From Bacteroidales bacterium (GTDB lineage: Bacteria; Bacteroidota; Bacteroidia; Bacteroidales; P3), in assembly GCA_017632095.1 (NCBI GenBank), contig JAGBSA010000068.1, positions 1 through 12,076 of the forward strand: a DNA stretch of 12,076 nucleotides, written 5' to 3'. Below the pieces are notes generated by a model. That model was not told the DNA's origin, searched no databases, and worked only from the letters and a program-made list of their open reading frames with translations. Positions 7,549 to 12,076 of the stretch are shown in pieces. Position 1 is the first letter of the stretch; each line of letters begins with the position of its first letter. The position numbers and the translations under genes were made by a program.

Positions 7549-8403
7549 ATGAGTGATAAGATTTTCAAAACGATTTTGTTTCTAACGGCATCAATGATAC
7601 CGCTTATTTGCGGCGGTATTGTCTATGCTCTTGTTACCGATGCTTATCAGGCTTTTGAATATTTCGGATTCTTCAAATTTCTAACCTCTTCCGAGTGGAG
7701 TTATACAGAGGGTAACGAGCAATACGGAGCAATGCCATTTATCACCGGCACTTTGATGACAACCCTTTTGGCATTGTTGTTTTGCATACCCTTTTCTTTG
7801 CCGGTGGCATTATTTACCGGAGAATACTTCAAAGGAACAAAGATTGCAAGCATTTTGAGTACCATTGTCGATTTGCTTGCAGGCATTCCCTCAATCATAT
7901 ACGGACTATGGGGATTCTTTACCCTAAGACCAATCATTATGGCATTGAATATATCTCCACAAGGTTCAAGTATTTTAACTGCATCTTTGGTATTGGCAAT
8001 TATGATAGTACCCTATGCAGCCTCTTTGAGTGCAGAATTTATCAAAATGGTTCCAAATGATTTGAAAGAAAGTGCATACAGCCTTGGTTCAACAAGAGCA
8101 GAGGTTGTTCGCAGGGTTATATTTCCCGTAGCTGGATCGGGAATCTTCTCATCTTACATTTTGGCAATCGGAAGAGCATTGGGAGAAACCATGACTGTAA
8201 CAATGTTGATAGGAAATACAAATGCAATACCGGATTCAATAACCTCTACAGGAAATTCAATGGCCTCAATCATTGCGAACCAATTTGGAGAAGCAGACGG
8301 CTTGCGTTTATCCTCCCTGATAGCAATCGGATTGATACTCTTTTTGATTACGGCTACCATAAACATGATAGGCAAAATAATGATTAAACACTCGAGAATA
8401 TAA
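7549..8403 (+). CDS. pstC: phosphate ABC transporter permease PstC
   Basis: One of the two inner-membrane permease subunits that form the phosphate channel; 284 residues with about six hydrophobic helices (roughly 8-29, 65-90, 100-130, 142-162, 198-222 and 255-277). The cytoplasmic EAA loop that contacts the ATPase is ESAYSLGSTRAEVVRRVIFP (174-193). AGIPSIIYGLWGFF (111-124) and GRALGETMTV (208-217) are typical of PstC. It is at the short end of the family range, with a modest periplasmic loop between helices 1 and 2 (about 30-62). It starts 12 bases after pstS and ends 12 bases before pstA, consistent with one transcript. Confidence 0.95.
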   Translation: MSDKIFKTILFLTASMIPLICGGIVYALVTDAYQAFEYFGFFKFLTSSEWSYTEGNEQYGAMPFITGTLMTTLLALLFCIPFSLPVALFTGEYFKGTKIASILSTIVDLLAGIPSIIYGLWGFFTLRPIIMALNISPQGSSILTASLVLAIMIVPYAASLSAEFIKMVPNDLKESAYSLGSTRAEVVRRVIFPVAGSGIFSSYILAIGRALGETMTVTMLIGNTNAIPDSITSTGNSMASIIANQFGEADGLRLSSLIAIGLILFLITATINMIGKIMIKHSRI

Positions 8404-8415
8404 ATTGCGATAAAG

Positions 8416-9285
8416 ATGAAATCAAACTTTAATACAAAACAAAGAATTCTGAAAGACCGTTCTCTATTCTGGGGAGTGTGTATCCTATCGGCACTGACAG
8501 CAATACCTTTGATAGCCATATTGGGTGAAGTGTTTATCAGAGGTTATGAACAATTCACATGGACATTCTTTACCGAACCAACACCAACTGCATACAAAGC
8601 AATGAAAGCAGTAAACGAAGGACAACCTATTCCGGGAGGCATAGCAAATGGAATAATAGGCACAATGATAATCCTTTTTATGGCCTCAGCAGTTGCAATT
8701 CCTTTGGGAATACTTTGCGGAGCCTATATAGCGGAAAATAACAAGAAACGCTTTGCACAATTTGTCAGTTACTTGACAGACCTTTTGCAAGGAACGCCAT
8801 CGGTCATAATAGGAATCATTACATACATTTGGATAGTAGTTCCAATGAAAGGTTACTCCGCAATAGCCGGCAGTGTAGCATTATGTATTATGATGTTACC
8901 TTTGATAATTCGTTCAACCGAAGAAACCTTACGAATATTACCTTCCTCACTCAAAGAAGCAGGCTTGGCCTTGGGAGCAAACAAAGCAAGAGTTATGCTG
9001 AAAATTCAACTACCCTCAGCCTTTGGAGGGATATTCACAGGAATCCTTTTGGCAATATCAAGAGTGATAGGAGAGACCGCACCATTGATGTTTACCGCAC
9101 TTGGTTGTTCTTTCATAAGATGGTCGATAGATAAACCGATTTCGGCAGTACCTCTTTTGATATGGGAGTTTTTCAACGACCCTTACCAACAGGAATTGAT
9201 ATGGGGAGCATCCCTATTCTTACTATCTTTTGTTCTTATACTTAATCTTTTATCTAAATATTTAGCAAGAAAATGGAATCGATAG
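8416..9285 (+). CDS. pstA: phosphate ABC transporter permease PstA
   Basis: The partner permease of PstC; 289 residues with about six membrane helices and a short basic N-terminus. The EAA loop reads EAGLALGANKARVMLKIQLP (181-200). Conserved PstA blocks are LTDLLQGTPSVIIGI (120-134) and AISRVIGETAPLMFTALG (213-230). The periplasmic stretch between helices 1 and 2 (about 42-78) contains WTFFTEPTP, which in many PstA proteins is the segment following the first helix. The last 13 bases overlap the start of pstB, implying coupled translation of permease and ATPase. Confidence 0.95.
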   Translation: MKSNFNTKQRILKDRSLFWGVCILSALTAIPLIAILGEVFIRGYEQFTWTFFTEPTPTAYKAMKAVNEGQPIPGGIANGIIGTMIILFMASAVAIPLGILCGAYIAENNKKRFAQFVSYLTDLLQGTPSVIIGIITYIWIVVPMKGYSAIAGSVALCIMMLPLIIRSTEETLRILPSSLKEAGLALGANKARVMLKIQLPSAFGGIFTGILLAISRVIGETAPLMFTALGCSFIRWSIDKPISAVPLLIWEFFNDPYQQELIWGASLFLLSFVLILNLLSKYLARKWNR

Positions 9286-10040
9286 AATCAATATTGGAAT
9301 TTAATAAAACCTGCGTTTCATACACCAAAAACACAATGGCTGTGAAATATGTTTCGGCAGAGATTGAGAAAAACAGCATTACAGCAATCATGGGACCTTC
9401 AGGCTGTGGAAAGAGCAGTTTGTTAAGAGCCGTAAACTTGATGCACGAATTATATCCGAACATAAAAGTCGAGGGAGAGATACTTTTGAATGGGAAAAAC
9501 ATCTTGTCGATGAACCCAATTGAGGTTAGACGTCGCATAGGAATGGTATTTCAACGTCCGACACCTTTTCCGACAATGAGCATTCAAGAAAACGTACTTG
9601 CAGGGTTTACATTGAACGGATTACGTTTGGATAAATATCAAAGAGAGGAAATAGTGGAAAATACCCTTAAAAGTGTATCGCTTTGGGACGAGGTGAAAGA
9701 TGTGTTAAACAAAAAAGGCACTTTCCTTTCCGGTGGACAACAACAACGCCTTTGCATTGCAAGAGCCTTAGCCCTTAAACCCGATGTTTTGCTTATGGAT
9801 GAGCCTACCTCAGCACTTGACCCCATTGCAACAAAACACATAGAAGAATTACTCACAGAGCTGCAAAAAGAAGTAACAATCTTAATAGTAACCCACAATA
9901 TGGGACAAGCCAAACGTATATCTAAACGTTCAATGTTTATGTATTTGGGAGAATTGGTTGAATACGACCTTACCGAAACAATGTTCTCAACTCCAAAAGA
10001 CGAAAGAACCAAAGAATATCTCACAGGTAGAATGGGGTAG
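9273..10040 (+). CDS. pstB: phosphate ABC transporter ATP-binding protein PstB
   Basis: The ATPase that drives phosphate import; 255 residues, all nucleotide-binding motifs intact. Walker A is GPSGCGKSS (41-49), the Q-loop is VFQRPTPFP with Q94, the ABC signature is LSGGQQQR (152-159), Walker B is VLLMDEPTSALD with the catalytic glutamate at E177, and the switch histidine is H208 in VTHNM. The C-terminal FMYLGELVE and EYLTGRMG ending are diagnostic for PstB among ABC ATPases. It overlaps pstA by 13 bases. In most bacteria phoU follows immediately; here a terminator-like hairpin follows 26 bases after the stop. Confidence 0.97.
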   Translation: MESIESILEFNKTCVSYTKNTMAVKYVSAEIEKNSITAIMGPSGCGKSSLLRAVNLMHELYPNIKVEGEILLNGKNILSMNPIEVRRRIGMVFQRPTPFPTMSIQENVLAGFTLNGLRLDKYQREEIVENTLKSVSLWDEVKDVLNKKGTFLSGGQQQRLCIARALALKPDVLLMDEPTSALDPIATKHIEELLTELQKEVTILIVTHNMGQAKRISKRSMFMYLGELVEYDLTETMFSTPKDERTKEYLTGRMG

Positions 10041-10066
10041 AACTTAGTTTTACATTACATTCAGCC

Positions 10067-10101
10067 AAACGCCGTTTCAGAAAATCAAAACGGCGTTTCG
10101 T
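10067..10101 (+). terminator. terminator at end of the porin-pst operon
   Basis: AAACGCCGTTT (10067-10077) and AAACGGCGTTT (10088-10098) form a perfect 11-bp inverted repeat around a 10-base loop. The 3' arm ends in TTT but the T run is broken by CG, so termination strength is uncertain. The A/T-symmetric arms could let it work in both directions. Its position between pstB and the next promoter supports the call. Confidence 0.65.
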
Positions 10102-10135
10102 TATACGCCAAATCAAGAAACATTTTTTCTAAATG

Positions 10136-10143
10136 TAGATTTG
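10136..10143 (+). promoter_or_regulatory. -7 promoter element for the PNGase F-like gene
   Basis: TAGATTTG is an exact TAnnTTTG match 49 bases before the ATG at 10193 and after the pst terminator. A clear -33 TTTG at normal spacing is missing. It indicates that this gene is transcribed separately from the pst genes. Confidence 0.5.
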
Positions 10144-10192
10144 CGAAATTGAAAAAAAATATTGAAATTTGCAATTCAATATACAATTATCT

Positions 10193-11935
10193 ATGAAACG
10201 TATTGCATTACTATCCATTGTGCTTTTGCTTACCCAAGGGCTTGTTGCACAAAAAAGTAAAACCGAAACAACAAAGGCGAAAGCTCGCCAATATAGTTAT
10301 GAATTGAAGTATCGTGCCTATACAATGGGCGTAGAAAAACAAGATACCTCATATTCCATTGTAAGATTCAGCAATGAAAGAACGACAAAGAACGATTTGA
10401 TGGATTTTGGCGGACAAAAGCTGATTAGAGGCTTGGCTACCGAGACCTATTTTGTCGATTATGAAAAATCGGAGTACGCCTTGCAGTTGGAGTATGAAGA
10501 TGGAGAGGTATTCTTCACCAAGACATCATTCCCAAAGATGGATATGACAAAGAAAGGTGAAGAGAAGATAAACGGATATAAGTGTGAAAAATATACAACC
10601 TCAATCAATTCAAATAGTATCGAAATTTGGGTTACAAAGGATCTTGGAATAGACGCAACACCAATGGCACAATTCTCCTCCTTGGGCGGAGTTATGGTCA
10701 AATATGTAAGAAATGGTAGCTCGGTCTATGAACTTGCACAAGTGAAAAAAGAAAAGAAAGGGGTGAGGTATGAAAATATGACACCATCTCCAAACGCCAA
10801 GGAACTTACATATAGAGAACTGGACAATGTCTCTAAGGAGAAAATGATTATAACCACAAAGATATTCGACAAAGCAAGAGTACATTGGGGCGATACAACA
10901 AAACACCTTGGCGATATGCAGTTAGACAGCCTTGTTCACTTTGCAGGGGGTACGATTGTTTTGAAAAAAGTAAACATAGAGGCATTGCCGTCGCACTATC
11001 AGTTGTTTGCAGAACTTACAACACAATCCGCAGGTGATGCTTACGATAGAACGGGTAGCGTTTTTGTAATACCACAAGACAAAGAAAAGACATTCTACGA
11101 CGCATTAAGCAAAGGCATTGACCAAGTGCCATTCTTTACAAGCAAGAAAGGTAGCAAGTATCAAGGAATGACGCTAACCGAGGACTATACACCCGTTGTG
11201 GAATTGATAAGATTCTTTACACCGTTTGGAGTAGGGCATTTCAACGATAGATTGAAGATAGATGGCTTGCAGTGGGAGGAAGAGGTTTACTACAAACAAG
11301 AGATAACGGATTTGACAAAGGTATTGCGAGGCGAAGTCTTGATAGGAGTGTTCATTGGTAACTATGACGGAGGCGGACATTTGGTATCATTAGACATAAA
11401 AGCCTATCCCGGTGGTTATAGCGGAGAGGTAGATGACTTAAGCAAGCAATTCTTTTTACCACTGTTCAACACATGTAACGTAATGGAAATGGCAGGACAA
11501 AACTATCCACATTTCTTCGATACCGATAGCCTTTGTGTAACATTTGAACTACCACAAGGAGTGAAGAATCTTAGATTACGCTACATCACAACAGGACATG
11601 GCGGCTGGGGAGGTGGCGATGAATTCAACCCAAAAGAAAACACAATACTTTTAGACAACGAACGCATCTATTCATTCACACCATGGCGTGAGGATTGCGG
11701 AAGATATAGAGAATGGAATCCGGTTTCAGGAAACTTTTGGAACGGAATGTCCTCCTCAGACCTATCACGCTCAGGTTGGTGTCCCGGAACGGCAACACAA
11801 GCTGTATATGTAAACCTTGGAGACTTGCAAGCAGGAAAACACACCTTGAAAGTAGCAATACCACAAGGCAAAGCAGAAGGCGGCAGTTTTAGTGCATGGA
11901 GTGTATCAGGCGTTTTGTTAGGCGAATTTGAATAG
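10193..11935 (+). CDS. secreted PNGase F-like protein with an N-terminal DUF4412/GLPGLI-like domain
   Basis: A 580-residue exported protein. Residues 1-19 are a signal peptide (ending GLVA). Residues about 34-190 resemble the DUF4412/GLPGLI group, with KINGYKCEKYTT followed by IEIWVTKDLGI (125-153). Residues about 255-580 match the two beta-sandwich halves of peptide-N4-(N-acetyl-beta-glucosaminyl)asparagine amidase F, which releases N-glycans from asparagine. Aligned from memory with the Elizabethkingia enzyme, D285 (AYDRTGSVFV) corresponds to catalytic D60, E477 (GGDEFNP) to E206, and RSGWCPG (526-532) is nearly identical. C502 and C530 match the C231-C252 disulfide. The residue equivalent to E118 appears to be G389, and W120 becomes Y391, so activity is uncertain. 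Such enzymes act outside the cytoplasm on glycoproteins. ATG 10193 is chosen over a TTG at 10169 because it starts the signal peptide. It has its own promoter. Confidence 0.82.
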   Translation: MKRIALLSIVLLLTQGLVAQKSKTETTKAKARQYSYELKYRAYTMGVEKQDTSYSIVRFSNERTTKNDLMDFGGQKLIRGLATETYFVDYEKSEYALQLEYEDGEVFFTKTSFPKMDMTKKGEEKINGYKCEKYTTSINSNSIEIWVTKDLGIDATPMAQFSSLGGVMVKYVRNGSSVYELAQVKKEKKGVRYENMTPSPNAKELTYRELDNVSKEKMIITTKIFDKARVHWGDTTKHLGDMQLDSLVHFAGGTIVLKKVNIEALPSHYQLFAELTTQSAGDAYDRTGSVFVIPQDKEKTFYDALSKGIDQVPFFTSKKGSKYQGMTLTEDYTPVVELIRFFTPFGVGHFNDRLKIDGLQWEEEVYYKQEITDLTKVLRGEVLIGVFIGNYDGGGHLVSLDIKAYPGGYSGEVDDLSKQFFLPLFNTCNVMEMAGQNYPHFFDTDSLCVTFELPQGVKNLRLRYITTGHGGWGGGDEFNPKENTILLDNERIYSFTPWREDCGRYREWNPVSGNFWNGMSSSDLSRSGWCPGTATQAVYVNLGDLQAGKHTLKVAIPQGKAEGGSFSAWSVSGVLLGEFE

Positions 11936-12000
11936 AAAAAAGAATCCCAAAAAGGAAAACTAAAATTTAATTAAACAATAACAAATAAAACATAAAAGAT

Positions 12001-12076
12001 ATGGAAAAGTCAATAAAAGGAACACAAACAGAAAAGCATCTTTTGACATCATTTGCAGGCGAATCACAAGCAAGAA
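12001..12076 (+). CDS. rbr: rubrerythrin, 5' end only
   Basis: The first 25 codons of a gene cut by the right edge. The peptide begins MEKSIKGTQTEKHLLTSFAG and continues ESQAR, matching the N-terminus of classical rubrerythrins (typically MKSLKGTKTEKNLLKAFAGESQAR). E21 corresponds to the first ligand of the di-iron site. Rubrerythrin is a cytoplasmic peroxidase that protects anaerobes from hydrogen peroxide. The C-terminal rubredoxin-like iron site is outside the window, so I cannot tell whether it is the full two-domain form. It starts 65 bases after the PNGase F-like gene, behind an A-rich leader with no terminator and no exact TAnnTTTG element, so its promoter is unclear. Confidence 0.85.
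   Translation, partial: MEKSIKGTQTEKHLLTSFAGESQAR

Noticed and set aside
7782..8060. Plus-strand alternate-frame open frame inside pstC
   Set aside because: The protein is Cys/Tyr/Arg-rich noise from a +1 frame. pstC itself is continuous and intact, so this is not evidence of a frameshift.
8154..8519. Minus-strand open frame of 121 codons spanning the pstC-pstA junction
   Set aside because: Its hydrophobic look comes from being antisense to membrane helices, it overlaps two well-supported genes, and it has no promoter-like element.
9638..10024. Minus-strand open frame of 128 codons across pstB
   Set aside because: It is antisense to the signature and Walker B region of a clear PstB, with no homology pattern, so it is a by-product of constrained coding on the other strand.

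Overview
The window looks like a chromosomal segment of a low-GC member of Bacteroidetes, most likely Bacteroidales. Several intergenic regions carry exact copies of the Bacteroidetes -7 promoter element TAnnTTTG. Start codons are preceded by A-rich leaders rather than Shine-Dalgarno sequences. The gene content also fits: a PNGase F-type protein, a rubrerythrin that suggests an anaerobe, and a Bacteroidetes-style porin and phosphate-transport cluster. I could not assign a genus.

Left part (1-2735, plus strand): the 3' end of truA (tRNA pseudouridine synthase, cut by the window edge), then ilvE (branched-chain aminotransferase) with its own promoter and a strong hairpin terminator. A family 9 (heptosyltransferase-like) glycosyltransferase begins only 10 bases after that hairpin.

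Centre (2753-5280, minus strand): a three-gene operon reading leftwards. It holds a PhoB-type response regulator, a PhoR-type membrane histidine kinase that overlaps it, and a small YbaN/DUF454 membrane protein. It converges on the glycosyltransferase with a 17-base gap.

Right of centre (5475-10040, plus strand): divergent from the two-component genes is an outer-membrane porin followed by pstS, pstC, pstA and pstB. Together these form a route for phosphate: porin across the outer membrane, lipoprotein PstS in the periplasm, the PstC/PstA channel in the inner membrane, and the PstB ATPase. The adjacent PhoR/PhoB-like pair probably senses phosphate shortage and turns the set on. The shared 194-bp divergent region contains a promoter on each strand and a small cluster of heptad repeats that may be the regulator's site. 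No phoU follows pstB; instead there is a perfect 11-bp inverted repeat acting as a likely terminator.

Right end (10193-12076, plus strand): a secreted 580-residue protein made of a DUF4412/GLPGLI-like N-terminal domain fused to a PNGase F-type glycoamidase module, then the first 25 codons of a rubrerythrin. No stretch longer than 300 bases lacks a gene; the longest gaps are 5281-5474 and 10041-10192. I see no RNA gene, insertion sequence, CRISPR array or integrated element. The region reads as ordinary core chromosome; the most unusual gene is the PNGase F-like fusion.
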